Source: Campylobacterota bacterium
GTDB taxonomy: Bacteria; Campylobacterota; Campylobacteria; Campylobacterales; Sulfurimonadaceae
Assembly (NCBI GenBank): GCA_040752835.1
Contig: JBFMGG010000007.1
Span: forward strand, 670,487-734,486
Direction of reading: 5' to 3'
Length of the DNA: 64,000 nucleotides
The translations under genes and the position numbers were made by a program. The notes beneath the pieces are model-generated. The model ran no database searches. It was given only the letters and a program-made list of their open reading frames with translations, and was not told where the DNA came from. Within the stretch, counting starts at the first letter, position 1. Each line of letters starts with the position of its first letter. This document shows positions 38,901-45,806 of the stretch, one piece after another.

Positions 38901-41900
38901 GATTGAGGTGTTATTGAGGTACTCCGTGAGTTTAGCGGTAAATGCCGCACTGTCATCGATCACGAACTCATCGATACTGATGTCATAGTGGATATCGCTA
39001 AACACATCGCCATAATAGGCTTGGATGGCGAACATCGCTTCGTAGCGTTCCATGAGGAGGTTGAAATGTTCGGTGATGTAGGCTTCGTTTCCGAAGTCTT
39101 GGGTATGGTAGCCTCCGTTGGTGTTTTCACGGAGGTGGGCTTCGGTTCTCCAAGCCTCTTTTTTCGATCCTACGAATCGCTCTAATATCCACAGTTTGAT
39201 CGGGGAGTGGTCGGCTAAATAGGGAGAGAGGCTCGCTTCGCTGATCCCTTTGCTCTTTGCCATATCGTAGAATCCCGACCATCGGAGGATGAATTCACCG
39301 AAGTTGGCACTGGCTCTCTCTTTGTCGTTCATAAAGGTGAGTGCTAACTCTTTTAGCTTAGGATCGAGGTTATAGGCTTTGAAGCTGTTGTCTACATAGC
39401 CGTATCCTCTCATCTGGGGGAGCATTTCGGTGATCGGATCGATCTCATAGGTGTCGGGGGTATTTGAGCTGACCGCACGTTCGATTGTGAGGAGCTGTAT
39501 ATCGGCTGCCAGTTCACGATCCCCTGTACTGTCTCCGTAACGTCCTGCTTCGGAGAGGAGATTGCCATTTAGGTTGATGTTGGTACCGATGACATTTAGC
39601 TCGATGTTTTTGACTCCGGCTTGGGTGAGGGATTTGAGTTCGGTGGCTTGGCTGATACCGTCTTGGTTCAGATCCTGCCACACTTTGAGCTGGGAGAAGA
39701 GTGCGTCACGGCGATCGATAACGTTATCGTAGTTGCTATCGGCAACAGCTCGTAGTTCTGCGAAACCGTTCAGACCGTCTTTACCGAATATTTCGCTCAC
39801 TCCGTCGATCTTGCCGTTCATGTTTTTATCATAGACGAGTAATCCATCCTCTGGGGCTATCCACCCTACTCTCTCTTTGACACCGTCACCCGTGATATCG
39901 AAATAGACTTGGGAGTCTGCCAGAGCAACGGTCGAGATTTTCCCGTCTTGGTTTAGGTCGAGGACGAGGGGGTCATGAGGTTCCGGTTCGTCGGGATCGT
40001 AGGGATGGGGATGTGGATCAGGCTCAGGATCATCGTCGATGATGGTGCCGGTGGAAGTGTTAACGAGGAGGACTTGGTATTTTCCCCCTTGGTAGTTGTG
40101 TCCGCTCATCGTTACTTCGAAATGTACGTCAGGTTCGACGATGGCATCATCACTCCATGTACTGTACACTACGCCCGATCTATCCCCCGCTTTGATCGTG
40201 ACATCTCCCAGTGACGTTTCGATCGTAATATCCCGTTCCAGTTCTTTGGATAAGCTCACGGTGAAGCTCATATGTTCGGCGGCCTCTTTGGCACTGGCGT
40301 CACTGATATGTGCGGTAATGTAATCAGGATAGTCATCGTCGTAAATGGTTCCCTCTCCTACGTTCGAGAGGAGTATCTGTTCGGGTCCGGTGTAGTCGGT
40401 TGAGAGGTAGGGAGCAACGCTAAAGTACTCTGTATCTTCGGGAACTTCGTCGTTTAATATTGCCTCTTCGTAAATGGCGCTTCGTTGTCCGGCTTTGATG
40501 GTAACACCGACGCGTTTATTGGGAACATAGTCCTCACCGTTTTTTGCGGTACCGTCTTGGGTGATTAAATCGACCGTGATGTCTTCGCTCAGTACTTCCG
40601 ATAAACTCACGACAAAGCTGATCGTCCCTCGGCTCTCTACCGCCTGAGCATCTGATACGCTTACTGTGACGTATTTGGGATCGGTAGGATCGGGGTTATC
40701 AGGGTCGTTTGGATCATTATCCGTATCGTCATCTTCGATACTGAAAGGTTGGACATCTACGAGGGTGAAATCGACATGGGCTCCATGAACCGTACGTACC
40801 GTATCGACGAGAGTGTAAAACATCTCCGTTGGTTCAGGTTGTTGATTATCGATGATGGAGATATCAAATGTCACGTAGGTTTCACCGGCGGGGATACGTA
40901 CATCGAATGTAGGACGTCCTACATAGTCTGAACCTGCGAGGGCTTTATCGTCTTGGGTATAGAGGGTGACGATGACATCTTCAGTATAGGCCTTAGAAAG
41001 AGTCACCGCTCCGGTTGCTATACCGTCTGATTCTTTTACGACGGGAGCGAAGATGGAGAGTTCCAACTCCCCACCGTCCAGTACAATTCCAAGATCGTTA
41101 TTGTCTTTGTGGTAGTTTTCGATTGTGAGAAAGTTACCGTTTTTAGAAAAAATAAGGGTACCGTCACTTCGGAGGATATACATCCCACCGTCTCCCTCGT
41201 AGGTTTTTGTGTTACCGTAAATTCCGGTGAGCATACCACCGGTAAGAACATGCCCCTCAAAATAAACCTCGCCTTTACCGTCACTGTCATCGATCGTGTC
41301 GCCATCGCCTGAATAGTAGGTATCAAATCCCTCTCCACCTAAAAGGACATCACTTCCCGCTCCACCATCGAGGACATCGTTTCCCCCTCCAGTATAAACG
41401 AGGTCTTCACCCTCTTTTGCATAAACGATCTGCCCTTCATTATTGTCATCGTATACAAGAACATTATCTCCGCTTGCTCCAAAATCGACCAATGAAATGC
41501 CGTTGATCTTTTGTCCATAAAATGACTTACCTGAATAATGATCTTGATACAGTGTTCCACTTTGATCTGGGTTGTCACTCAAAAGCTGATTGATATACTC
41601 TAAACGATGGGTCATAAATTCAGGGGCGTTTTGAACGATATTCTTAGTAATATCGGCAAACTCTTTTTTCGTACCTATGATCGTATATTTATCAGCTTCT
41701 AAATAATGGAGAATCGTTTTATCTTCGGCGGAAAGAAGGAGGAGTTTGTCTTCTGCATTGGAAGGATCATTCGCATAAACGACTCGAATCCCTGAAGATG
41801 TTTGATGATTGGCAATCCAGTCAGATGCTGATTCTCCATACCATGTATTTGAGGATGAAATATGGACATAGCTTTGGTCAATATTTTGCGGAATGGCATA

Positions 41901-42929
41901 ATTGCTGTAGCTTTGATTTTTGTAAATGGTTTCACCCAAAGCACTGATCGGTGCCAAATTAATTCCGGCTTGTCTGATGCTGTTGTACATGTCATTCAAA
42001 GATACGTTGCTTAATCCGAATCCGAACTCTTTGTCTTCAATGATGATCGCCGATAAAGCCCAATCTCCGGTTGCGGGGAGTGGATTATAATCATATTCCA
42101 ATGTATACTTTATTTTTCCCGCGCTTGCATTCAGACTGCTTACATACTCATTTAGGCTGGCAATTTTAGCATCGCCGTCTTCCCTGCCGTTGGTATAGAC
42201 ATGATAGTATGAATCGATGACGATTTTCTTGTTCATATCCAGTACGCCGTATCCCCCGCCGATGTCGGAGTGGACACCCATATTGGAGATTTCATTCATA
42301 TTTGATTGAAGGCCCCATCCGTTGCTATACAGTGATTCGAGGGGAAAGTTCGCCCGCGTCTCATCATCAGCGATGATATGGACGATCCGATCTGCGGAGT
42401 TTTCATTCAAATCCAAGTTATATCCGATGTTGATACTGTTTGCCATACCTATAGAGGCGACGGTATCGAAGATTCCCACGAACCCTATTGCACTGCCATC
42501 CAGATCGGCGTACTGAGCATTGAATTCGTTGATAAAATCGCGTGCTTCGGTCGCACCGCGACTAAACCCGTAAACATCGACGATAATCTCTTCGCCGGGA
42601 TGTTGAAAAATAAAGTCAGCAATCTCCGCCATTTTTTTCTCTACGATTGCTTTGGCACCTTCTCCTACCGCCAAGCCTAACGTGCGGTAAAAACTGTTTC
42701 GATCAAGGTTATTTTCTCTAATATCCTTAATCTGCGCATCGGTAAAAGTATGACCTTCGGTATATGCTTCGGTTCCTACCCCTTCGGCATATAAAGCTGT
42801 ATATCCAAGTGTTTTGTCATACAATTGATACAGCTTTGCCACATTGCTTTGCGATCCGTCTCCAATCGCCATATCGTTCCACATATTGTTGCCCGTACCG
42901 TCAAAAAAGACTCCGATTCGTGTTGCCAT
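29997..42929 (-). CDS. Giant RTX exoprotein with N-terminal DUF2235 (Tle1-like) lipase domain
   Basis: 4310 residues. Residues 1-460 are a DUF2235 alpha/beta hydrolase with the start GVFFDGTGNN, nucleophile Ser123 in GFSRGA, Asp155 in FDTVA and His220 in GVHSDIGGGY. This is the catalytic set of T6SS phospholipases of the Tle1 group. Next come a short RTX block (515-565), three Calx-beta domains (630-967), a DLNQDGK dockerin-like segment, a helical domain (1150-1417) and about eight RTX/HCBP units (1527-2750). A LamG-like region (2757-3130), a second DLNANGK segment, four VCBS/cadherin-like repeats (3610-3977) and a last RTX block ending in the secretion region follow. There is no signal peptide, so it should leave through the type I exporter encoded upstream. 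AAAAGG precedes the ATG, 12 bases after an immunity-like gene. Toxin function is inferred. Confidence 0.93.
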   Translation of the reverse strand: MATRIGVFFDGTGNNMWNDMAIGDGSQSNVAKLYQLYDKTLGYTALYAEGVGTEAYTEGHTFTDAQIKDIRENNLDRNSFYRTLGLAVGEGAKAIVEKKMAEIADFIFQHPGEEIIVDVYGFSRGATEARDFINEFNAQYADLDGSAIGFVGIFDTVASIGMANSINIGYNLDLNENSADRIVHIIADDETRANFPLESLYSNGWGLQSNMNEISNMGVHSDIGGGYGVLDMNKKIVIDSYYHVYTNGREDGDAKIASLNEYVSSLNASAGKIKYTLEYDYNPLPATGDWALSAIIIEDKEFGFGLSNVSLNDMYNSIRQAGINLAPISALGETIYKNQSYSNYAIPQNIDQSYVHISSSNTWYGESASDWIANHQTSSGIRVVYANDPSNAEDKLLLLSAEDKTILHYLEADKYTIIGTKKEFADITKNIVQNAPEFMTHRLEYINQLLSDNPDQSGTLYQDHYSGKSFYGQKINGISLVDFGASGDNVLVYDDNNEGQIVYAKEGEDLVYTGGGNDVLDGGAGSDVLLGGEGFDTYYSGDGDTIDDSDGKGEVYFEGHVLTGGMLTGIYGNTKTYEGDGGMYILRSDGTLIFSKNGNFLTIENYHKDNNDLGIVLDGGELELSIFAPVVKESDGIATGAVTLSKAYTEDVIVTLYTQDDKALAGSDYVGRPTFDVRIPAGETYVTFDISIIDNQQPEPTEMFYTLVDTVRTVHGAHVDFTLVDVQPFSIEDDDTDNDPNDPDNPDPTDPKYVTVSVSDAQAVESRGTISFVVSLSEVLSEDITVDLITQDGTAKNGEDYVPNKRVGVTIKAGQRSAIYEEAILNDEVPEDTEYFSVAPYLSTDYTGPEQILLSNVGEGTIYDDDYPDYITAHISDASAKEAAEHMSFTVSLSKELERDITIETSLGDVTIKAGDRSGVVYSTWSDDAIVEPDVHFEVTMSGHNYQGGKYQVLLVNTSTGTIIDDDPEPDPHPHPYDPDEPEPHDPLVLDLNQDGKISTVALADSQVYFDITGDGVKERVGWIAPEDGLLVYDKNMNGKIDGVSEIFGKDGLNGFAELRAVADSNYDNVIDRRDALFSQLKVWQDLNQDGISQATELKSLTQAGVKNIELNVIGTNINLNGNLLSEAGRYGDSTGDRELAADIQLLTIERAVSSNTPDTYEIDPITEMLPQMRGYGYVDNSFKAYNLDPKLKELALTFMNDKERASANFGEFILRWSGFYDMAKSKGISEASLSPYLADHSPIKLWILERFVGSKKEAWRTEAHLRENTNGGYHTQDFGNEAYITEHFNLLMERYEAMFAIQAYYGDVFSDIHYDISIDEFVIDDSAAFTAKLTEYLNNTSIPQTDKLYLASMMNNLEGTFLHFDAAAMIDSITDTTLKSTVSDIMDEKVHFQFAKESGVYSYANTLVYGDDTAEMIAINSSGAVSMMAQEGDDVIRDNAGGATTYLYRKGDGADTIYDAGGADTLQLENITFDEVNIEVKNTTLIISLESDPTDQITIIDWKKLSNRIETIQFAGENQVDLNDLLFPKTEGDDFIELTNGDDTVDTLGGNDTVYVFAGNDTVIAGAGSDTVYAGDGNDTIEGDAGVDRLYGEGGNDILIGGTGDDLLDGGAGNDMYVYNLGDGHDTITDGSGSDTLRFGVGISADMLVVHTLSNGDRLIGLKEADKTFEELADTITIRGWSNTANRMKNILLADGTSINLDTLQTATEGDDTFTFGDNGITIDLMGGNDTVISGNGNDIIDGEAGNDSINAGNGANHITGGEGDDTLTTLTGADTISGGSGKDTINAGAGNDILGGNEGDDTIIAGDGSDTLSGGVGADTLYGGSGDDLYLYNRGDGKDTIIDEHRYGYNGSNQSNAGNDTLRFGDGITQDDLIAYINGDDLILALKESGKTLSELGDVITIKNWVNTNNRIETIRLNEGTIVDLAAIQSATEGDDNFIYGDSATTVNGLAGNDTITSGSGADTLHGGEGHDTLRSGGGEDTLYGDAGSDTLIAGIGNDTLSGGEGNDTLYGENGNDTLSGNGGNDTLIGGLGNDTYRFGIGDGKDTIIDEYSYGSGGIDTLVFGEGITAENLVAHTMSGSNDLVIGLRESGKGFDALSDTVTLKNWFDANKRIENFVLNDGTAISLSQMQGGSDGDDYLIFGDTDTVLDALGGNDTIITGSGNDTIEGNAGNDILISNAGNDILSGGVGADTLEGGSGDDTYRFSRGDSKDRIVDIAGLDSLIFGEGIGMDDLIARVVSGSDDLQIAIREDGKTFDQLSDVITISGWLNAAHRIENLRLSGGAAITLTQIERSSEGDDYLVFGDEGVIVDALGGNDTLISGEGADTLKGSAGNDTILSGRGNDILSGGRGTDTLKGGMGNDTYTFNRGDGADTIFDELGNDTLSFGEGITKDDLIFKQQGNTLLIGIAEVNKTFEQLSDVLTLIDWFKSDTNIETISFADNTSMSQSDVASLFVANDIHGALYSKPGAVVYGGSGDNTYVYNRGDFTVVIDDQYQQGQIDVNAGNDTLYLSGGINKSDVTFGVVGNDLILKITPKVETYEQLRDYVVIKNWANANGGVEKVIFSNGESMNIDKNGTYPATTFNYGWVSSQYLIYGDDANSIIGVAGDETFETNGGNDTINAGSGNDRIDAGTGDDVIEGGVGNDVITMGTGKDTVNDSGGNDVYKYNRGDGADTIYDLSGTDTLIFGEGIAKEDLIVRQSGSNLIIGIAEGDKSFDELSDKVTLKNWFNSNNLIEKIILSDATTLDKTVLLPMLNFDSTNTRQVQFNGGLDQLSTTQIITSAMVGQQVSVSFEMTWDGTNSVMPIGFYQYDLWLYNGKFGFNTGQGDIFGIANNSFLAGTTHQITAIFTQGNVLTNKLYIDGIEQNLSQQLSTPANSHADITKEINISGWDVNTGYSFSGSIDNVQLHNRPLTTAEINRVIQKEVISDGLVAYYDFEGINPYDDKSGNGHTVISRGNPKIVWTVPPVLSETFENGATGWSNTTTESASELTRFLGRFGGTGGNEGVSKTYDFGVANANKQIMIEFDMYEIDSWDGEVFKIFVNGVVNTQNNFFVDYHYGERDGGRATANNQFNGQGGEEVHQYTISVNLDKNGQIKLGFGTALDEAITDESWGVDNIKIYMEESTFTPPLILDLNANGKTSVSLTDSHTYFDYAADGLKEHTAWIERGDALLVRDINNDGLINDGSELFGDRTKLSDGTLAIDGYSALAQYDTNSDGVIDKNDTDFAQLKLWKDTNQNGKTDAGELVDLSVAGVTSLSLNRADGSVYTQSTENGNIVTNETNYTTLTNTGTMRDVWFKIEATDTITDNDTIYGATDSETLSGDVGNDTYVIAYGGGEDVIDDNGNGVDTIKFLSSITADRLVVQWVRGTDDLCIGIHENAEDDTPITELSNTLTIKNWFNENGAIEQFSFSDGTTIDRQGIYDLLLNVEGDLTMRVLDAGDTLSGNGGNDVLYGLEGSEALYGKEGSDYLSGLAGDDYLSAGAGDDTLEGGAGDDTLEGGIGDDYYLFDKGDGKDMIIDAGGVDTLYFGNGIDRRDVILSSEGEDMIVSFTYNQEQSSNIIDQITIKNWNVDDFKLESFAFSDGTSYTLPQLIEKNTNHAPEMFFEEGARNLGKERSAKGILLADDIDGDTLSYSVVSAPTMGSISINKYGIWTYTGTSREAGTDTLTIAIQDGRGGEVTTTLSFVMEALNQAPEAPAEISNTLQDIRILSGNVGAADIDGDVLSYTVSTQAAHGTLKVNETGEWNYSAADGYMGTDSAIVMIDDGNGGAISQTLNFDIRVSDPTLSDTTSTLLEDTATNGVFNVTNPIGGALTYEILNTSTKGVFSVSETGEWNYTPEANLNGADSVMIKVTNAYGLSTTATLSFVIEAINDAPILTETPAPATLYAGSSTAGAIKASDVDGDTLSYSITSNPEHGTLTIKENGEWNYTAERYYAGGSSAVITVDDGHGGSVISTLNFTNLMTPDWHYTYSGQSMRINDNDGVDVLLMSDISMANLTFLQEANNLRINVKGKEDVILIDYFASPSKGVELVQTAQGSINLSKERIGSSGGFFGIQWGSAKNDSLIGNSSLFGDRLFGDAGNDTLFGNGGNDTLRGDTGHDLLVGGEGSDNLLGGDGNDILYGDNGNDTLVGDAGNDKLFGGRDNDSLNGAEGNDLLHGGAGINTLSGGSGDDTYLFTKGSNTTTVNENVFGFSLFGRYFGAEGGYDTVRFDKGITKEDVSFLIQGNDLLLQYGDNEFVTIKNQKNEANRIERLELDDGSYLSNTDVDGIIQQLNAYSRDHGFQLRDNTQIQNNEALMNIIAAGWHN
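33540..34690 (-). other. AT-rich LamG/ConA-like section inside the RTX gene
   Basis: Residues about 2750-3130. The DNA here is visibly richer in A and T than the RTX repeats on both sides. It encodes LamG-type jelly-roll sequence (LYIDGIEQNL, SGSIDNVQLHNRPLTTAEIN, VAYYDFEG) and a second lectin-like beta-sandwich. It reads through in frame. It probably entered by recombination and may bind carbohydrate, but no ligand can be named. Confidence 0.6.
34690..38350 (-). repeat. Tandem RTX/HCBP units within the giant gene
   Basis: About eight imperfect copies of a unit of roughly 140 residues. Each has several GGxGxDxxx calcium-binding nonapeptides, then the block DTLxFGxGI...DLI...ITIKNW...RIE...L..GT and EGDD. 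They diverge in protein sequence but are clearly tandem. Four more partial copies lie nearer the C-terminus. Calcium-induced folding after export is the known role of such repeats. Confidence 0.85.
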
Positions 42930-42988
42930 TGGTTTTTCCTTTTAAAATAGTTTTTGAAATAAATTTGGTTTTTCGAGTTCTCTGAAAT
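42891..42988 (+). repeat. Cassette junction repeat, copy A
   Basis: Spans the end of the third immunity-like gene and the start of the full toxin. It is identical over about 98 bases, with one mismatch, to 45709-45806. Confidence 0.9.
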
Positions 42989-43718
42989 TGTCAGGAACTA
43001 TTCGCCTGTTTTCCATCATTTTGCAATTTTTTTCATCGACCAAGATATCGATGTGCATCGTCTCGTTCTCGATCGCATCCACGCCGAATGCGGGATGGCT
43101 GAACGAATAAATGAGCGGATCTTGTTGAGTATAAAGCGTTCGGTTGACGTCATCGTCGATCTGCATGGTGCAATGAAACTGACTATGTGCATCTGCATAT
43201 CGCCCTTTGTCAAACCAAAACGTCTTACACAAAAATGTGCTCTCTTTGGCGATGCGGAAGTATTTTTTGTCGGTTTGTAAGTATGGTGGAGTATCGGGAT
43301 TTTTGAATGACATCGCTCCCCCCTTAGTTTTCCAATAAATTTGATTGACTTCTTTTTTATCGCTTAGGATGTAATGGATGGAAGAGAGTTCATTATCGTA
43401 TTTGCGTCGCAGGTAGAGTTCCAATCCTGTAAACCGATAGTTGCATTTGTTCTCCTCTTGGGTGAGAGTGATAGGAAGGATGATTGTGTAGTTCCCATCG
43501 GGAACCGTCATACGGCGGCTCGCGATTTTGGGACGTCTGAACCCTTTGTCCCCTTCGTAATAGGAACATGCGTCATCGTCGAGATCCTGACTCACGTAGG
43601 TAGCGGCGTAGGTAGCATCCAAACGGGGGTCTTTCGTACCCGTGATCGTATAGGCGGCTTCGTTTTGAGCAATAAGAGTTGTAATGGCGAGGATGGATAA
43701 TAGAAGAAGCTTTTTCAT
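42942..43718 (-). CDS. Secreted four-cysteine protein, candidate immunity (copy 3)
   Basis: 258 residues with a signal peptide (hydrophobic to LIAQNEA). The mature protein is beta-rich with no membrane segment. Four cysteines (DDDACSYY, ENKCNYRF, TFLCKTFW and QFHCTMQI) are shared by all three members of the local family, suggesting two disulfides and a periplasmic location. It lies 12 bases before the full toxin gene, and its ATG overlaps the stop of the second truncated toxin (ATGA). Tle1-type lipases are neutralised by periplasmic Tli proteins, so position and location fit an immunity role. I do not recognise the family. Nearly the same protein is encoded at 45760-46527. Confidence 0.8.
   Translation of the reverse strand: MKKLLLLSILAITTLIAQNEAAYTITGTKDPRLDATYAATYVSQDLDDDACSYYEGDKGFRRPKIASRRMTVPDGNYTIILPITLTQEENKCNYRFTGLELYLRRKYDNELSSIHYILSDKKEVNQIYWKTKGGAMSFKNPDTPPYLQTDKKYFRIAKESTFLCKTFWFDKGRYADAHSQFHCTMQIDDDVNRTLYTQQDPLIYSFSHPAFGVDAIENETMHIDILVDEKNCKMMENRRIVPDNFRELEKPNLFQKLF
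43441..43670 (+). repeat. Immunity-gene repeat, copy A
   Basis: Nearly identical to 46250-46479 (offset 2809). The first 144 bases match without visible change. It covers the N-terminal third of the first and third candidate immunity genes. Confidence 0.9.
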
Positions 43719-44347
43719 GCAGCAATCCTTGGTTTAGAATGTTGATTATTGAAAGATTGAAGTGGAAAGTTTGCACGAAACTCATCGTTCACGGTCAGAT
43801 GAACCATTTGTTGGGCGGAATAGGTGTTGAGATTTAGATTGAGGTTATAGTTGTATTCATTTGCCAATCCGACTGTTGCGACCGTGTCGAACAATCCAAC
43901 AAACCCAATCATGCTCCCATTTAGACTGGCATATTTGGTATTTATCATGTTGATAAAATCCCGTGCTTCGGCAGCTCCTCGGCTGAAACCGTAGACATCT
44001 ACGACGATTTTGGCATTGGGGTTAGATCGCTTGATTTGATCAATTTGATTAGTAATTGTATCCATCATTTCAAGCACTTTATCTTTTGCACCAATCCCTA
44101 AAGCCATCTCTGTCGAGCTGTAATAATCATTTCGCTTAGATAGTCCAGCTTTGACCGAATCGATCTCCGCTTGGGTAAGCGCTCGTGTGCCGACACCTTC
44201 TTTATAGAAAACTTGATAATTACTTTGTTGATACAAATCAAAAATTTTCGCCACATTTGTTTGGCTACCATCGCCAATCGCTAGATCATTGTCTTTATTA
44301 TTGCCTGTCCCATCAAAGAAAACTCCGAGTCTTATTACATCTGCCAT
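43715..44347 (-). CDS. Truncated DUF2235 hydrolase (copy 2)
   Basis: 210 residues equivalent to the first 205 of the giant toxin. It keeps GVFFDGTGNN, Ser122 in GFSRGA and Asp154 in FDTVA, but stops before GVHSDIGGGY and so lacks the catalytic His. It also lacks any RTX or secretion region. It ends HSKPRIAA, the same tail as the other truncated copy. Residues about 15-110 differ strongly from the full toxin and from copy 1. AAGGAACGG precedes the ATG, and the stop overlaps the start of the next immunity-like gene (ATGA). It may be an inactive remnant or a coupling leader, or have a role of its own. The intact frame argues against simple decay. Confidence 0.85.
   Translation of the reverse strand: MADVIRLGVFFDGTGNNKDNDLAIGDGSQTNVAKIFDLYQQSNYQVFYKEGVGTRALTQAEIDSVKAGLSKRNDYYSSTEMALGIGAKDKVLEMMDTITNQIDQIKRSNPNAKIVVDVYGFSRGAAEARDFINMINTKYASLNGSMIGFVGLFDTVATVGLANEYNYNLNLNLNTYSAQQMVHLTVNDEFRANFPLQSFNNQHSKPRIAA
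43828..43894 (+). repeat. Truncated-toxin repeat, copy A
   Basis: 67 bases identical to 45228-45294, in the 3' third of the two truncated DUF2235 genes. Their upstream parts are much less alike, which points to recombination or gene conversion. Confidence 0.9.
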
Positions 44348-44374
44348 TGTCCGTTCCTTGTATGTATTTTTAGT

Positions 44375-45118
44375 TTAGAATAGAGATTTTAGTGGTTCCA
44401 TCACCGAGGGTGATGGTTTGGGGAGTTCACGGAAAGGTTCTTTTAATTCATCAACTTTTACATCAATCTTTAAACTACCGCCTTGCAGTTCATTGATCTT
44501 AAACTCTGGATGATTAACATCTCCCCATTCATTTTTATGATACTGTCCCCCTTCAGTATCAAATTTCATTTGCAAAGTGCATATGAAATCATCTCTATCT
44601 TTCTTTGTTGTCCATTGCTCTGTTTTACATAAAAACACGCTCTCTTTGGCAAGCCGAAAATAAGGTTTTATATTCTCAGTATCAAGATGTATCAAACTGG
44701 TTCCTACTCCATACAAAACGTGATTCCCAAATAATGATAGAATTGGGCCACTTTTACTAAAAACTAAATATTGTGCATAATTTTTGTCATCATATTTCCG
44801 TCGCATAATGAGATCAATACTCACAAACTCATATCCACATTCATTGGCATCGGTATAGTCGATGGGCATGGTGATGTTGTAATCGGAGGTAGTAACACGT
44901 TTGCTTAAACCTGCGAGTTTGACTTTTCGTCGTCCAGTAGAGGGATTCATGTCACTGCATTCTAGACGGTCGATATTTGTCCCTCGGTAGGTAGACATAA
45001 AAGATACATCGAGTCGTGGGTCAACGGTGCCGTGAATGGTGAGTGTTCTTGGTTCATCGGCTAATGCTTGTACTACTAACAAAGTTAATATGCTTAAGAT
45101 AGGGATTAAAGTTCTCAT
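44375..45118 (-). CDS. Secreted four-cysteine protein, divergent candidate immunity (copy 2)
   Basis: 247 residues with a signal peptide ending QALA. It has the same layout and the same four cysteines as its two neighbours (RLECSDMN, ANECGYEF, VFLCKTEQ and DFICTLQM), and shared anchors such as DPRLD, IMRRKYD, YFRLAKES and FREL.KP near the end. Overall it is clearly diverged, as expected of an immunity protein matched to a different toxin variant. Its ATG overlaps the stop of truncated toxin copy 1 (ATGA), and it precedes truncated toxin copy 2 by 27 bases. Confidence 0.78.
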   Translation of the reverse strand: MRTLIPILSILTLLVVQALADEPRTLTIHGTVDPRLDVSFMSTYRGTNIDRLECSDMNPSTGRRKVKLAGLSKRVTTSDYNITMPIDYTDANECGYEFVSIDLIMRRKYDDKNYAQYLVFSKSGPILSLFGNHVLYGVGTSLIHLDTENIKPYFRLAKESVFLCKTEQWTTKKDRDDFICTLQMKFDTEGGQYHKNEWGDVNHPEFKINELQGGSLKIDVKVDELKEPFRELPKPSPSVMEPLKSLF

Positions 45119-45747
45119 GCGGCAATCCTTGGTTTGGAATAGGAATTATGGAAAGCTTTGAGAGGAAAATTGGCTCTAAACTCATTATTTGCGGTCAAAT
45201 GAAGCATTTGCTGTGCGGAATAAGTACTGAGATTTAGATTGAGGTTATAGTTGTATTCATTTGCCAATCCGACTGTTGCGACCGTGTCGAACAACCCGAC
45301 AAACCCTATCGCACTGCCGTTCAAATCGGCGTACTTGGCATTGAACTCGTTGATAAAATCGCGTGCTTCGGTAGCTCCACGGCTAAAACCGTAAACATCG
45401 ACGATGATCTCTTCTCCGGGATGATCTTCAATAAATGTTTTAATCTCAGCCATTTTTTTATCGACGATTGCTTTTGCACCTTCTCCTACCGCCAAACCCA
45501 ACGTGCGGTAAAAACTGTTCCGATCGATATTGTTATCCCTGATATCCTTAATCTGTGCATCGGTAAAGGTGTGACCTTCGGTATATGCTTCGGTTCCTAC
45601 CCCTTCGGCGTAGCGAACTTCATACCCTTGTCGTTCATAAAGCTGATACAGTTTTGCCACATTGCTTTGTGATCCGTCTCCGATTTTTACATCGTTCCAC
45701 ATGTTATTGCCCGTACCGTCAAAAAAGACTCCGATTCGTGTTGCCAT
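45115..45747 (-). CDS. Truncated DUF2235 hydrolase (copy 1)
   Basis: 210 residues. The first 155 or so are close to the full toxin (GVFFDGTGNNMWND, EAYTEGHTFTDAQIKDIR), with Ser122 and Asp154 kept. The tail from GFVGLFDTVATVGLANEYNY on instead matches truncated copy 2 and ends YSKPRIAA, before the catalytic His motif. It is therefore a mosaic. The ribosome site and leader are the same as those of the full toxin. It has no export signal of its own. It is coupled to the next immunity-like gene by ATGA. Confidence 0.85.
   Translation of the reverse strand: MATRIGVFFDGTGNNMWNDVKIGDGSQSNVAKLYQLYERQGYEVRYAEGVGTEAYTEGHTFTDAQIKDIRDNNIDRNSFYRTLGLAVGEGAKAIVDKKMAEIKTFIEDHPGEEIIVDVYGFSRGATEARDFINEFNAKYADLNGSAIGFVGLFDTVATVGLANEYNYNLNLNLSTYSAQQMLHLTANNEFRANFPLKAFHNSYSKPRIAA
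45228..45294 (+). repeat. Truncated-toxin repeat, copy B
   Basis: Second copy of the 67-base block at 43828-43894. Confidence 0.9.
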
Positions 45748-45806
45748 TGGTTTTTCCTTTTAAAATAGTTTTTGAAATAAATTCGGTTTTTCGAGTTCTC
45801 TGAAAT
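45709..45806 (+). repeat. Cassette junction repeat, copy B
   Basis: Second copy of 42891-42988, joining the first immunity-like gene to truncated toxin copy 1. It shows that the immunity-plus-toxin start was duplicated as a unit. Confidence 0.9.

Noticed and set aside
29997..42929. LapA-type surface adhesin
   Set aside because: The N-terminus is a DUF2235 hydrolase, not a retention module, and there is no LapG/LapD system nearby. The adhesin-like repeats are nevertheless present.
43715..45747. Calling the truncated DUF2235 genes plain pseudogenes
   Set aside because: Both frames are intact, of equal length, have good ribosome sites and are coupled to the next gene. I kept them as coding sequences and flagged the missing His.
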